NCBI GenBank assembly: GCA_021151605.1
Contig: JAGKWZ010000023.1
Coordinates: 1 to 37,753, forward strand
Origin: Verrucomicrobiaceae bacterium
Lineage (GTDB): Bacteria > Verrucomicrobiota > Verrucomicrobiia > Verrucomicrobiales > Verrucomicrobiaceae
Reading direction: 5' to 3'
Length of the DNA: 37,753 bases
Numbering within the stretch: position 1 is the stretch's first letter; each line of letters opens with the position of its first letter. A program made the translations under genes and the position numbers. Below the pieces are notes generated by a model. The model saw nothing but the letters and a program-made list of their open reading frames with translations, did not search any database and had not been told where the DNA came from. Positions 14,277 through 22,625 of this stretch are shown piece by piece.

Positions 14277-15230
14277 TCAGTTCGGTGTGGCCTCGCCGTG
14301 CGGGTAGCGGTAGTCGGCCTTGGGGTTGGTGGAGACTTGCTTGGTGCTGCCGTCGGCGAGGGTGTGGAGGAAGAGCTTGCGGTCGGCGTGATAGACGATG
14401 GCTTTGCCGTCCTGGGTCCAGCGCGGGTAGTCGAACCAGACCTGCTTGCGCTCTTCGTTGGCGAAGGGTTTGGCGTTGGTGATGGTGCGGGCCTTCACAT
14501 CGAAGTCGGCGATATAGAGGATGCGTCCGGGATTGGGATTGGTTTTGCCGGGATGGTAATCGAAGCAGATTTTCGTTTCGTCGGGCGAGATGCTGACGCG
14601 GTCGAGAATGCCGGTCTTGGCGAGTTCACACTCGACGCGCTCGAACTTCGGCTCGCCACCGGGATTGGGCGTCATGAGGAAATGGCCGTAACCGAGCTTC
14701 GGCGGGATGGCGGAAACAAAAAGACGGCCATCGCTGACGGCGGAGTGAACCCAGGCGTGGGCATTTGGGTCCGTGAGGGCGATTTCTTCGCCAGGTTTGC
14801 CGCCGATCTTGCCCGCCATGATGGTGTAGCCGCCTTTGCCCGTGTTCTTGCGATTCCAGACGGGTGTGTTCTTGCCGTCGCGGGTCCAGGTGGGATTAAA
14901 GTCGGTGCGGGTGCCGTCGGAGAGCGCGTGGAAGCCGGTGCCGTCGGCATTGATGATGCAGAGCTGAGTGATCCAGTTGCTCACGACGGGATCGTTTTTG
15001 AGACGACGGAAGAAGACGAGTTGATCCCCGGTCTTCGACCACGAGGGTTTGAAATCCCAATGCCCAGTGGTGATGGCCTTACCCTCTGGCTGACCGAGGA
15101 CGGTGATGTGGATTTCGCCGTCTTTGTAATAGGAGGCGCGGTAGGGTTCGGCGGCATTTACGATGGAACCGCAGAGGACGCCGAGAGCGCAGAGGAGCGC
15201 GGCGATGGAGTGGTGGAGTTTTGGAGTCAT
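14277..15230 (-). CDS. Exported TolB/WD40-type beta-propeller protein
   Basis: A 317-residue protein. Blade-like repeats typical of TolB propellers are visible: GHWDFKPSWSKTGDQLVFFR, RTDFNPTWTRDGKNTPVW, LDRVSISPDETKICFDYHPG and FDYPRWTQDGKAIVYH. Such proteins bind ligands or partners and are not themselves proven enzymes; a lyase-like propeller cannot be excluded. The signal peptide (LHHSIAALLCALGVLCGSIV then NAAEP) is encoded by a leader shared at DNA level with three unrelated genes (copy B1). The start ATG 15230 overlaps the preceding stop at 15227 as ATGA. It sits between the PQQ-type propeller and the sulfatase genes and is probably co-expressed with both. Confidence 0.8.
   Translation of the reverse strand: MTPKLHHSIAALLCALGVLCGSIVNAAEPYRASYYKDGEIHITVLGQPEGKAITTGHWDFKPSWSKTGDQLVFFRRLKNDPVVSNWITQLCIINADGTGFHALSDGTRTDFNPTWTRDGKNTPVWNRKNTGKGGYTIMAGKIGGKPGEEIALTDPNAHAWVHSAVSDGRLFVSAIPPKLGYGHFLMTPNPGGEPKFERVECELAKTGILDRVSISPDETKICFDYHPGKTNPNPGRILYIADFDVKARTITNAKPFANEERKQVWFDYPRWTQDGKAIVYHADRKLFLHTLADGSTKQVSTNPKADYRYPHGEATPN
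15162..15230 (-). repeat. CAGAG-type leader repeat, copy B1
   Basis: The first 69 bases of the TolB-like gene. On the + strand AACCGCAGAGGACG runs into further CAGAG units and then GTGGTGGAGTTTTGGAGTCAT at the start codon. The same pattern starts three other genes (17961-18030, 22511-22585, 23701-23774). It encodes MTPKLHHSIAALLCALGVLC. Confidence 0.8.
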
Positions 15231-16564
15231 GGTTGGCGGCTCGAGTTACGAATGGAAAAAAGATGCCGGTCCGTGCGGACGAGCAGGCGGTTGCCGACCA
15301 GTGCGGGCGTGCCCATGCACATCTCGCCGTCGAGGGAGGGATTGGTGTGCAGCAGCTCGAACTTCTCCCCGGCACGGAGGACGTGGCTTTGGCCGTCTTC
15401 GTCGAGGCAGATAATCTTGTCACCCACAGCCCAAGGTGAGCAGGTGAAGCCGGGGCCGCGTGGCAGGCGCTCTTTGACGTAAAACGGCTGGCCGGTCTTC
15501 GCATCGAAGCAGCTCAGCAGGCCGCGATCATAGAGCACATACAGTTTGCCCTCGTGAACGAGCGTCGTCGGATTGTAAGGCGCGATGCTGGGGTCCCACC
15601 ACGCGATGAACTCGCTGCTGCGTTGGCCCTCCGGTGGGGTGATGTCGCCGCTGGCACCGGGTTTGATGGCGTAGAGCGCTTTCAGTTTGTCGCCCACATA
15701 ACCGGAGCTGACATAAAGCAGCCCGTCCGCCGCGTAAGGCATGCCGATGGTGATGCTGGACATGCCGCGCAAGGACCAAAGCAGCTTGCCATCCAGGTCG
15801 TAGCTGCGCACCGCGCCGCTGCCTGCGGTGACGATCTCCGTGCGCTGCGCGTGCTGCCACACAAAGGGCGGCGACCAGTTGCTCTTTTCGTCTCGCGGTG
15901 TGCGCCAGACTTCTTTGCCCGTCTCCTTGTCGAGCGCGAGCAGGTAGCTCTGCTCGTCGTTGTCGCACTGGTAATACAAACGTCCGCCGTGCAGCACGGG
16001 CGAGGCCGCCGTGCCCCAGCCTGCGCGGGTGCGGCGTGGCTCCAGCGGATGCTTCCAGACTTCCTTCCCGTCGAAATCAAAGGCGAAAATACCAACGCCG
16101 CCGAAGCAGGCATACACGCGCTCGCCATCCGTGGCGGGCGTCTCGGAGGCGTAACTGTTTTTCACATGAATGGGTGTCTGTGGGCGGCCCTGATGCACCG
16201 TTTTGTCCCACAGCATCTTTCCCGTGCTGAGATCCAGGCAGAGCACCTTCCACACATGCTCCGTGGTCGGAATCTCAGGGCGATTTCCGCCGAGGTAGAG
16301 TCCCTTCTTCGGCGCTTCCGTTTCTCCGCGATTGATCACCGTGGTCACAAACACCCGCTCTCCCCAAACCACCGGCGATGACCATCCGCGCCCCGGAATC
16401 TCCGCCTTCCACTCCACATTCTCCGTCGCCGACCAACGGTCGGGAAAGTTCGTGCTGGTGGAAACACCCCGCGCATCCGCTCCGCGAAACTGGGGCCAGT
16501 TTTCAGCGGCGAGTGATGAGGCGCAGCAGAACGTGAGGATTGGAATAAAAAGGAAGCGATTCAT
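15227..16564 (-). CDS. Exported PQQ-type beta-propeller protein
   Basis: A 445-residue protein beginning at ATG 16564 with signal peptide MNRFLFIPILTFCCASSLAA. The open frame extends upstream to 17584, but that part is Arg/Pro-rich shadow of the neighbouring gene. The mature start NWPQFRGADARGVS is the hallmark opening of planctomycete/verrucomicrobial PQQ-like (YVTN/WD40-fold) proteins. Repeated blades contain VLCLDLSTGKMLWDKTVHQG, LLALDKETGKEVWRTPRDE and LLSCFDAKTGQPFYV. Family members are exported propellers resembling BamB and quinoprotein dehydrogenases; no dehydrogenase active site could be confirmed here. It overlaps the TolB-like gene by ATGA and follows the serine hydrolase by 17 bases. 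Confidence 0.88.
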   Translation of the reverse strand: MNRFLFIPILTFCCASSLAAENWPQFRGADARGVSTSTNFPDRWSATENVEWKAEIPGRGWSSPVVWGERVFVTTVINRGETEAPKKGLYLGGNRPEIPTTEHVWKVLCLDLSTGKMLWDKTVHQGRPQTPIHVKNSYASETPATDGERVYACFGGVGIFAFDFDGKEVWKHPLEPRRTRAGWGTAASPVLHGGRLYYQCDNDEQSYLLALDKETGKEVWRTPRDEKSNWSPPFVWQHAQRTEIVTAGSGAVRSYDLDGKLLWSLRGMSSITIGMPYAADGLLYVSSGYVGDKLKALYAIKPGASGDITPPEGQRSSEFIAWWDPSIAPYNPTTLVHEGKLYVLYDRGLLSCFDAKTGQPFYVKERLPRGPGFTCSPWAVGDKIICLDEDGQSHVLRAGEKFELLHTNPSLDGEMCMGTPALVGNRLLVRTDRHLFSIRNSSRQP

Positions 16565-16581
16565 GGGACGTGGTGCGCGAG

Positions 16582-18030
16582 TTATTTTTGCTTCCACAGC
16601 GCCGTCAACTCCGCCTCGGTGACGGAGCCATCCTTGTCCGCATCGAGCCGGTCGAAGAGTGCGGCGGGGAGTTCGTCGCGGCTGAGTTTGCCGTCTTGGT
16701 TGGTGTCGCGTTGCTGAAAGGGGCCGCTTTTGCCACCAGCGCCAGGTTTGCCGGGCGTGCCGGTCATGGGCATCGCGGGTGCGGGGAGGCCGCAGGCTTC
16801 GTTGGCGAGGGCGAGGAAGGCGGGATAGGTCGGGGCTTTGTAGTGCTGCGTTTGCACCATGAAGAGCGTGAAGGTGCGCTTGCTGCGGTCCACGACGAAC
16901 TGCGTGCCGTCCGCGCCGCCCCAGCCGTAGCTGCCCGCGCCGTTCACGATGCCGCCGAGGCCGTATTTCATCGTGGGATGCTTCAAATGGTTCTCGAAGA
17001 TCAAATCGACCGTCTCGGGCTTCAGCACGCGCACGCCGTCGAGTTCGCCGCGATTCAGGATCATGAGACAGAGCCGCTCGTAGTCGCCGATGGTGCCGAA
17101 GAGGCCGTGTCCGCCGAGGCAGAGCGTGGGCTTGGTGCTGACGTTGGCGAGGTCGGTGCCGGGCACGAGCACGCCGGGGCTGGGCTGGCCGTAGATTTGG
17201 CAAAGGCGGCCTACTTTCGCCGTCGGGACGTGGAAATCGGTGTCGGGCATCTTCAGCGGACCGAAGAGCCGCTCTTTCAAAATGACATCGAGCGGCTGGC
17301 CGGTGAGGGCTTCGAGGTAGCGCCCGAGGATGTCGAGTCCCATGCCGTAGTTGTAGCTCGTGCCGGGCTGGAACATCAGCGGCTCCTTTGCCACCGCCTC
17401 GGAAAACTCTTTCAAGGTCGCGCCCGGCTTCATCATCGCCTGATAAGCCATCGCCGCCGCAGCCTGACCGCCGCCGTAACCGAGGCCGCTGCTGTGGCTC
17501 ATGAGCATGCGCGGGGTGATGGCCGCTTTCGCCGGAACGACCGTGCCACCTTCCTTTACCTTCGGCTCCGCCCACTCGGGGCAATGTTTCGCGATGGGTT
17601 CATCGAGACCGAACTTGCCTTCGTCGTAAAGCGTGAGCGCCGCGAGGGCGATGACCGGCTTCGTCATGCTCATGAGGCGAAAAATGGCGTCTTTGTCCAT
17701 CGCACGGCCCTTTTCGATGTCCGCCATGCCGAAGGTCTCGAACCACCCGCGCACGCCGTCCTTGTGAATGATGGCCGAGATGCCCGCCACGTTCTTCGCC
17801 GCGACATGACGCTGCATCTCGACATCGAGCTTCGCGATGACCTCGGCCTTCAAGCCAGACTTGGCGAGTTCAGGGCCATGCGGACGCGGCTTGAAGTTCT
17901 CCGCTGGTGGCAACGGCGCACCCGTGGACACGCCCATGCCCTTCCATTTCGAGGCTTGCGCGTGGACTTGAACCACAGAGACGCAGAGAGCGCAGAGGAG
18001 GAAAAGGGAGTGGTGGAGTTTTCGAGTCAT
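16582..18030 (-). CDS. Family VIII-type serine hydrolase (beta-lactamase fold) with C-terminal EF-hands, copy 1
   Basis: A 482-residue exported protein. The nucleophile motif is SMTK (Ser121 to Lys124) in FRLMSMTKPVIALAALTLYD. The second motif is Tyr-containing (FQPGTSYNYGMGLDILGRYL), and YGWGGADGTQF matches the WGG motif of family VIII carboxylesterases better than the KTG of beta-lactamases. An esterase is therefore more likely than an antibiotic-resistance enzyme. Two EF-hand loops close the protein: DTNQDGKLSRDE and DADKDGSVTEAE, 21 residues apart. Start ATG 18030 overlaps the preceding stop. The leader is copy B2 of the CAGAG repeat and encodes the signal peptide LFLLCALCVSVVQVHAQ. Paralogue of 29627-31222. 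Confidence 0.88.
   Translation of the reverse strand: MTRKLHHSLFLLCALCVSVVQVHAQASKWKGMGVSTGAPLPPAENFKPRPHGPELAKSGLKAEVIAKLDVEMQRHVAAKNVAGISAIIHKDGVRGWFETFGMADIEKGRAMDKDAIFRLMSMTKPVIALAALTLYDEGKFGLDEPIAKHCPEWAEPKVKEGGTVVPAKAAITPRMLMSHSSGLGYGGGQAAAAMAYQAMMKPGATLKEFSEAVAKEPLMFQPGTSYNYGMGLDILGRYLEALTGQPLDVILKERLFGPLKMPDTDFHVPTAKVGRLCQIYGQPSPGVLVPGTDLANVSTKPTLCLGGHGLFGTIGDYERLCLMILNRGELDGVRVLKPETVDLIFENHLKHPTMKYGLGGIVNGAGSYGWGGADGTQFVVDRSKRTFTLFMVQTQHYKAPTYPAFLALANEACGLPAPAMPMTGTPGKPGAGGKSGPFQQRDTNQDGKLSRDELPAALFDRLDADKDGSVTEAELTALWKQK
17961..18030 (-). repeat. CAGAG-type leader repeat, copy B2
   Basis: The first 70 bases of the serine hydrolase gene. The + strand contains AACCACAGAGACGCAGAGAG then CGCAGAGGAGG (17971-18001), the clearest version of the 8-9 base period. 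In the coding direction it reads CTCTGCG-type units that translate as LLCALCVSVV. Confidence 0.85.
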
Positions 18031-19403
18031 GGGGCGACGGTGGAAGTCTTCGGCTTCGTTGGCGCATCTTTGGCTTGCTCGTAGGCGCTGAGTTCGTCTG
18101 CGGTGACGATGCTATCTTTGTCAGCGTCCATGCGGTCAAAGAGGAAAGGATTGGCGCTCATCTCGTCCTTGGTGATGCGGCCATCCTTGTTCTTGTCGAA
18201 CTGCATCATGAGCACGCGGAGACGGTAGGCTTCGAGCTGCTTCGCGGCGGCTGCAGCGGCCTCGCCGGTGGGCTTGAGCACACGCTCGCTGCCGAGTCCC
18301 GCGATGGCTTTGCCACTGCGCACGCTCTCGATGAACTCCAGCATCGCCGCGCTCACGGGATCGCTCTCCGCGCCGAACTCGGTCATGAGCGATTGATGCT
18401 CGCGGAAAGACGAGGCATCCAGCACCTCGGCGCGGGTGCGGTTTTTCCGCAAGGCGGCAGCGAAGGCATCCACGCCCGCTTTTTTGTTCGCGATGGCTGG
18501 GCCGTAGGCGACGACGATCTGGAAGGGCGGCAGCGCCTTCGCGCTTTCCGCATAAACAATGGGCGAGGCATCGGCCCAGGCCGCCGGGTCATCGCCGAAG
18601 GCCGCGCGGTAGGGGCTGTCGGCGCGGCGGTCGGCGGCGGCGACGCTGCGGATGTCCATCGCCGCCGAGTCGAGCGGGATGACGCCGCGCAGGATCGAGA
18701 GCGGCTTCCCTTGCTCGCCGAGGCGCTTCGCATCCGTGCCGAGCAAGGCCACGAGCTGAGCGCCCGCCGAGTGTCCGGTGAGGAAAAGCTGCGCCGCATC
18801 GCCGCCATGCGTCGCGATGTGGTCATGCACCCACGCCACCGCCCGCGCCACGTCTTGAATCAGCACCGGATGCTTCACCGCAGGCGCGAGACGGTAGTTC
18901 AGCGTCACGAAGACAAAGCCACGACGGCAGAAGAACTCCGGCAGATGACCCTTCTGCGATTTGTCGCCCGCCTTCCAATAACCGCCATGCACATACATCA
19001 CGACGGGCAGGCCCTTCGCGTCCTTCGGCGCGTGGATGTCGAGCGAGAGAAGGTTCGGCTCCACGCCGTCGATGGTCGCGTAAGGCACGTTGAGCGTCTC
19101 GACGATTTCGACGCTCGCAGCGGGCGACATTGCCGGTTTCGACGGCTCAGGCGCTGGTGGCGTCGTCGGTGTGGTAGTCGTGCCCGGCTGCTGCTTGCGG
19201 AAGTAAGCGGCGATTTCCTCCCGCGTGAGCAAGCCATCCTTGTCAGCGTCCGCGCCGTCAAAAATCTTCGCCGCCGGGAACTCCTCGCGCGTCAGCTTGC
19301 CATCGCCGTTTTTGTCGAACTGCGTGAAGCGGTCGGCGGCGGTTTGGGCGAGTGTGACTGCTCCAAGAGCGAGCGGAAGAAGGAAATGGAGGACTATTTT
19401 CAT
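18027..19403 (-). CDS. Secreted alpha/beta hydrolase (carboxylesterase-like) flanked by EF-hand pairs
   Basis: A 458-residue protein. Signal peptide FLLPLALGAVTLAQ, then EF-hand loops DKNGDGKLTREE (30-41) and DADKDGLLTREE (52-63), and a Thr/Pro linker. The catalytic domain resembles BD-FAE/acetyl-hydrolases: HGGYW at 139-143 (oxyanion region), LNYRLAP, GHSAG with nucleophile Ser212, and PLDSAAMDI after it. A second EF-hand pair closes the protein: DKNKDGRITKDE and DADKDSIVTADE, the latter with Ser in place of the usual loop Gly. It probably removes ester groups from extracellular substrates; the exact substrate is unknown. ATG 19403 overlaps the stop of the 1061-residue gene, and its own stop overlaps the next start. 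Confidence 0.9.
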   Translation of the reverse strand: MKIVLHFLLPLALGAVTLAQTAADRFTQFDKNGDGKLTREEFPAAKIFDGADADKDGLLTREEIAAYFRKQQPGTTTTPTTPPAPEPSKPAMSPAASVEIVETLNVPYATIDGVEPNLLSLDIHAPKDAKGLPVVMYVHGGYWKAGDKSQKGHLPEFFCRRGFVFVTLNYRLAPAVKHPVLIQDVARAVAWVHDHIATHGGDAAQLFLTGHSAGAQLVALLGTDAKRLGEQGKPLSILRGVIPLDSAAMDIRSVAAADRRADSPYRAAFGDDPAAWADASPIVYAESAKALPPFQIVVAYGPAIANKKAGVDAFAAALRKNRTRAEVLDASSFREHQSLMTEFGAESDPVSAAMLEFIESVRSGKAIAGLGSERVLKPTGEAAAAAAKQLEAYRLRVLMMQFDKNKDGRITKDEMSANPFLFDRMDADKDSIVTADELSAYEQAKDAPTKPKTSTVAP

Positions 19404-22400
19404 GGCTTGATACTGATGCGGTAAAACTCCTTCAGCCCGTTGCTCGGCGTGATTTGCCAGGACTGGTCAAAGCTGTTGCCGAGGACGCTGCTGCCGAGGT
19501 TTTGCCAGTTCGTGAGGTTGTCGGAGAACTGGAGCTGGTAGCTCGCGCCAGATTGGGTGGGCAGCGTGAGTTCGTATTGTGCGCCGTTGCGGATGAAACC
19601 GGCCGCCGGAGCCTGATGATAGATGCCGGTGCGCACGGTGCGCATCTGAGAGGGGCCGGCTCCGGTGAGGGTGTAAGAGACGAGCAGCTCGTCGGTGCCG
19701 AAGAAGGTCTCGGGGTCGCGGCGGCTGGCTTTGGCTCCGGTGACCGCTCCGTCATCCACGCGTCGGGAAAATCCCGGCGTTGCATCCAACGTGAGGCCGA
19801 GAATCCAGATGCTGCTGTCGTCGTTGGATGCCGTTTGGGCTTCGACGGTGAAAAAGGATGCGCCGCCCACTCCGCGTCCGCGAATGATGGGTTCGGCGGA
19901 GGTGAGCTTGGTGTAGCCGGTGCCCGCAGGCAGCGTGAGCGTGGCGACGCGGGTCCACGGGCCGGTGCCGCCGCTCAGGTTCCGATACACGGCGAGCGCG
20001 GTGTCATCCACGACGGCGACGACGAGCATTTCGCCATTCAGCTCCGGTGCGTAGAAGCCCCAGGGCGAGACTTTGCTGCCTGCGTCGTTGCTGACTTGCC
20101 GATTGGTTCCGGTGTCGGCATCGAACAGATAAATCTGCCCGCTGGTGAGTCCTCCGCCAGTGGCCGCAGGGACAAAGACCGCGAGCACGCTATCGGGAAT
20201 CCAGCGGTAGAAGCCGCGCGGCAGCGGCAGGAAGTTCAGCACGCCGGGCTGCGCCTCATCCATCCAGAATGCCTGCAACGTGCCCGGCTGCCATGCGCTG
20301 CCGGACTGAATGCCCCGGTAGCCCATGAGCAGCGTCGAGCCGCGCGCGGCGTTCCACGTCGCGTTCGCGATGGCGTGGGTGTAGCCGGTCGTGGTGCTGG
20401 TCAGTGCCGTCAGCACAGGTGCGTCAAACGGCGGGCTGGCGCGGAAGATTTGCCCGATGCCGTTGCCGTCCGCGCCGGTGAAAAAAACGGCGCTACCCTG
20501 CGTATCGAGTCCCCACTCGGGACCATTCACATTCAGCGACCCGAAGAGCGACCCCGTGCCGAGCATCTGCTGCTGGCCGGTGCTGGTCGTGAAAAGACCG
20601 GTGTCAGGCGACACATGGCCAATCCACACATTGAGGGAGCTATCGAAATACACGGTCCGCGTGTCGCCGCCGGTGGGAGCGAACTCGCTGTCGATGTAGG
20701 CGAGCGACGCGCTCCCGAGGCGCAGGTCGGTCGGCGTCCACGCGGTGGGCACGCGAACCTCAAGACGGCAGCGCACGGAGTCTTTGAAAAGCGTGAGGTC
20801 CGGGATGGTCACGAGGCCGTCCGCCGCTGCGGTGACGGTGCCGCTTTGCAAAATGGCATTGTCCGTGAGCCGTCGCAGCGACCACAGCAGCAGAGTGCCC
20901 GGCGCGGGCGCAAACTGCTGTGTGCGCCGCAGCGCCACGCTCGCGGTGGAGTTGGAAAAAGACGGCACGTCATTGGCGAAGCTCGACGAGCCGGTGAGGA
21001 AAATCGTCGCGGCCCAAAGGTTCGTCGTGTCGGCCAGCGAGGTCGTTTCCCAATCGTAATAGCCGCTCCAGGTGCCCCACGGGTCGCCATTCGTCGGTGT
21101 GCCATCGCCGGGGTCGGGCTGGCGACCGGCGAGCGCAGCGTTTTGGTCGTCGTTGAAGAGCGCGGGGAAGGTTTGATTGGCGCGATAGCGGAGCAGCTCG
21201 GTGGCGAGGATGCGCGGCGAGCCATTCCAGTGTCCGGTGGACCAGACTCCGTGCGACCGCTCATCCCAGAACAAATGCTGGCCCATGCCAGAGACCGCGA
21301 GCGTGTTGAAAACGGCGACCTTTTGCGCGCTCCAGCCCGCATTCGGCAGCGTGTCGTTCTTGCCGATGACAATCTTCGTCAGCGGCAAGTCGCGCACCGT
21401 GAGGTCGAGTCGCACGGCGGGATTGAAGACATCCTGCGTGCCCGGATTGCCGGGGAGCTTCACCGGATTGTTGTCCGTGCGCAGACCGAGGAAAATCTGG
21501 CTGTCCGGCGGTTGCAGCCCCGGATTGTGCTGGATGACACCGCAATACTTCGCGGGTCGGTAGCGGGCATGAATGCCGCAGCCCTGTCCGCCCATGCTGT
21601 GGCCGGTGAGCGCGATGCGCTGCGGGTCGAGTGAAAGCGCTGTCGTGAGCCAGTCGCGCATCCAGTCGATGCGCCGCAGCGTGTAGGGAAGGATGAGCGT
21701 GCCCGCAGCGGTCGAGTTCGGCCAGGTGAAGCGATTGTAGCCCGGTGCCCAGCCGACCCAGAACGTCTGCAAAATCTGCACCGTGGCGCTGGCTCCCCGC
21801 GCATGTAGATTGTCCTCCGGCAGGATGAGCCACGCCCCCGGTGAATCCGTGCCCACCTGCGAATACTGCGTGGTCGCCCCTGGCTCGAAGTAGCGGTAGT
21901 TCCCATCGCCGCCGTGCAGCGCGATGACGGCGGGCGCATTCGTGGGCGGCGTGCCCTCCGGTGCCTCCCACACCGCAAACACCCGCGCCGTGCCATTCCA
22001 GTCCGCATCCGCCATCAGCGGATAATCCGCACGCTGGTCCGCATCATTGTCGCTGCCGTCCACCCAGTGCGCGTAAAGCCGGTAGGCCCGCCCGGTGCCG
22101 TTCGTGCCGCTGAGCTGGAGATGCGCCTGCACCGGATTCGTCGTCTGCGCGATGAGCCCCGTGCGTGATGCCGCCGTCGTGGAGAACGTGCCCTCCTTCG
22201 TCACACCAAAATACATCGGCGTCGCCGAGTGCGGCGTGTAGGCGAAGACGCACTCATTGCTGGCGAGCTGATACGTCCCGGTGCCGCTCGCATCCGGGAT
22301 GCGCCACGTCGCTCCCGGCGTCATCACGCTGAGCCGCTGCGCCTGCCAGTCCTCGGGAAACAAGCGTCCCACCTGCGTCGCCAGCGTGACATTCACCACC

Positions 22401-22585
22401 GCCGCCGTCGTGCTCATGTAAATGCGATACGTGCTCGGCGTCGGTGCCACATCCTCCCACACCAGCCACGTCTGCCCAGCGGAGTGCCACGCGCGGAGAT
22501 TGGTCTGGGCATGGGTATGAACCACAGAGGCGCAGAGGACACAGAGGAGCAGCGCCATGATGGAGCGGTGGAGCTTTGGAGTCAT
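19400..22585 (-). CDS. Large secreted alpha/beta-hydrolase protein with beta-rich C-terminal domain
   Basis: A 1061-residue protein. The signal peptide (ALLLCVLCASVVHTHAQ) comes from leader copy B3. The first 200 residues are beta-rich. A hydrolase domain then contains APAVIALHGGDGNYRYFEPG, WLILPEDNLHARGASATVQI and LDPQRIALTGHSMGGQGCG with nucleophile Ser330, resembling prolyl-oligopeptidase or feruloyl-esterase-like enzymes. Residues after about 560 are propeller-like or beta-sandwich sequence without motifs I can name. The C-terminus (LPTQSGASYQLQFSDNLTNW, NGLKEFYRISIKP) is a verrucomicrobial C-terminal domain found on many surface proteins and probably helps sorting or attachment. Substrate unknown; esterase on a polysaccharide is the best guess from its neighbours. 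Confidence 0.75.
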   Translation of the reverse strand: MTPKLHRSIMALLLCVLCASVVHTHAQTNLRAWHSAGQTWLVWEDVAPTPSTYRIYMSTTAAVVNVTLATQVGRLFPEDWQAQRLSVMTPGATWRIPDASGTGTYQLASNECVFAYTPHSATPMYFGVTKEGTFSTTAASRTGLIAQTTNPVQAHLQLSGTNGTGRAYRLYAHWVDGSDNDADQRADYPLMADADWNGTARVFAVWEAPEGTPPTNAPAVIALHGGDGNYRYFEPGATTQYSQVGTDSPGAWLILPEDNLHARGASATVQILQTFWVGWAPGYNRFTWPNSTAAGTLILPYTLRRIDWMRDWLTTALSLDPQRIALTGHSMGGQGCGIHARYRPAKYCGVIQHNPGLQPPDSQIFLGLRTDNNPVKLPGNPGTQDVFNPAVRLDLTVRDLPLTKIVIGKNDTLPNAGWSAQKVAVFNTLAVSGMGQHLFWDERSHGVWSTGHWNGSPRILATELLRYRANQTFPALFNDDQNAALAGRQPDPGDGTPTNGDPWGTWSGYYDWETTSLADTTNLWAATIFLTGSSSFANDVPSFSNSTASVALRRTQQFAPAPGTLLLWSLRRLTDNAILQSGTVTAAADGLVTIPDLTLFKDSVRCRLEVRVPTAWTPTDLRLGSASLAYIDSEFAPTGGDTRTVYFDSSLNVWIGHVSPDTGLFTTSTGQQQMLGTGSLFGSLNVNGPEWGLDTQGSAVFFTGADGNGIGQIFRASPPFDAPVLTALTSTTTGYTHAIANATWNAARGSTLLMGYRGIQSGSAWQPGTLQAFWMDEAQPGVLNFLPLPRGFYRWIPDSVLAVFVPAATGGGLTSGQIYLFDADTGTNRQVSNDAGSKVSPWGFYAPELNGEMLVVAVVDDTALAVYRNLSGGTGPWTRVATLTLPAGTGYTKLTSAEPIIRGRGVGGASFFTVEAQTASNDDSSIWILGLTLDATPGFSRRVDDGAVTGAKASRRDPETFFGTDELLVSYTLTGAGPSQMRTVRTGIYHQAPAAGFIRNGAQYELTLPTQSGASYQLQFSDNLTNWQNLGSSVLGNSFDQSWQITPSNGLKEFYRISIKP
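22511..22585 (-). repeat. CAGAG-type leader repeat, copy B3
   Basis: The first 75 bases of the 1061-residue gene. The + strand AACCACAGAGGCGCAGAGGA, then CACAGAGGAGCAGCG, is almost base-identical to copy B4. It encodes ALLLCVLCASVVHTHAQ. Confidence 0.88.
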
Positions 22586-22625
22586 GGCTTAAAATGTTGT
22601 TTTGTAGGTTGTCCAAGAAGGTCGC

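Noticed and set aside
16565..17584. N-terminal extension of the PQQ-type propeller gene
   Set aside because: The extra translation is Arg/Pro/His-rich frame shadow of the serine hydrolase; a proper signal peptide begins at 16564.
16582..18030. Antibiotic-resistance beta-lactamase
   Set aside because: Family VIII esterase-type motifs (WGG, no KTG), EF-hand pair, and placement among glycan-degrading genes argue against it.
16570..19424. Two + strand open frames of about 500 codons (16570-18084 and 17907-19424)
   Set aside because: Both are antisense shadows of the serine hydrolase and the EF-hand alpha/beta hydrolase and show no domain-like sequence.
19454..21634. Open frame of 726 codons on the + strand
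   Set aside because: It lies entirely antisense to the 1061-residue hydrolase, which has a signal peptide and catalytic motifs; the + strand translation is Arg/Gly/Ala-rich with no recognisable motif. High GC explains the length.
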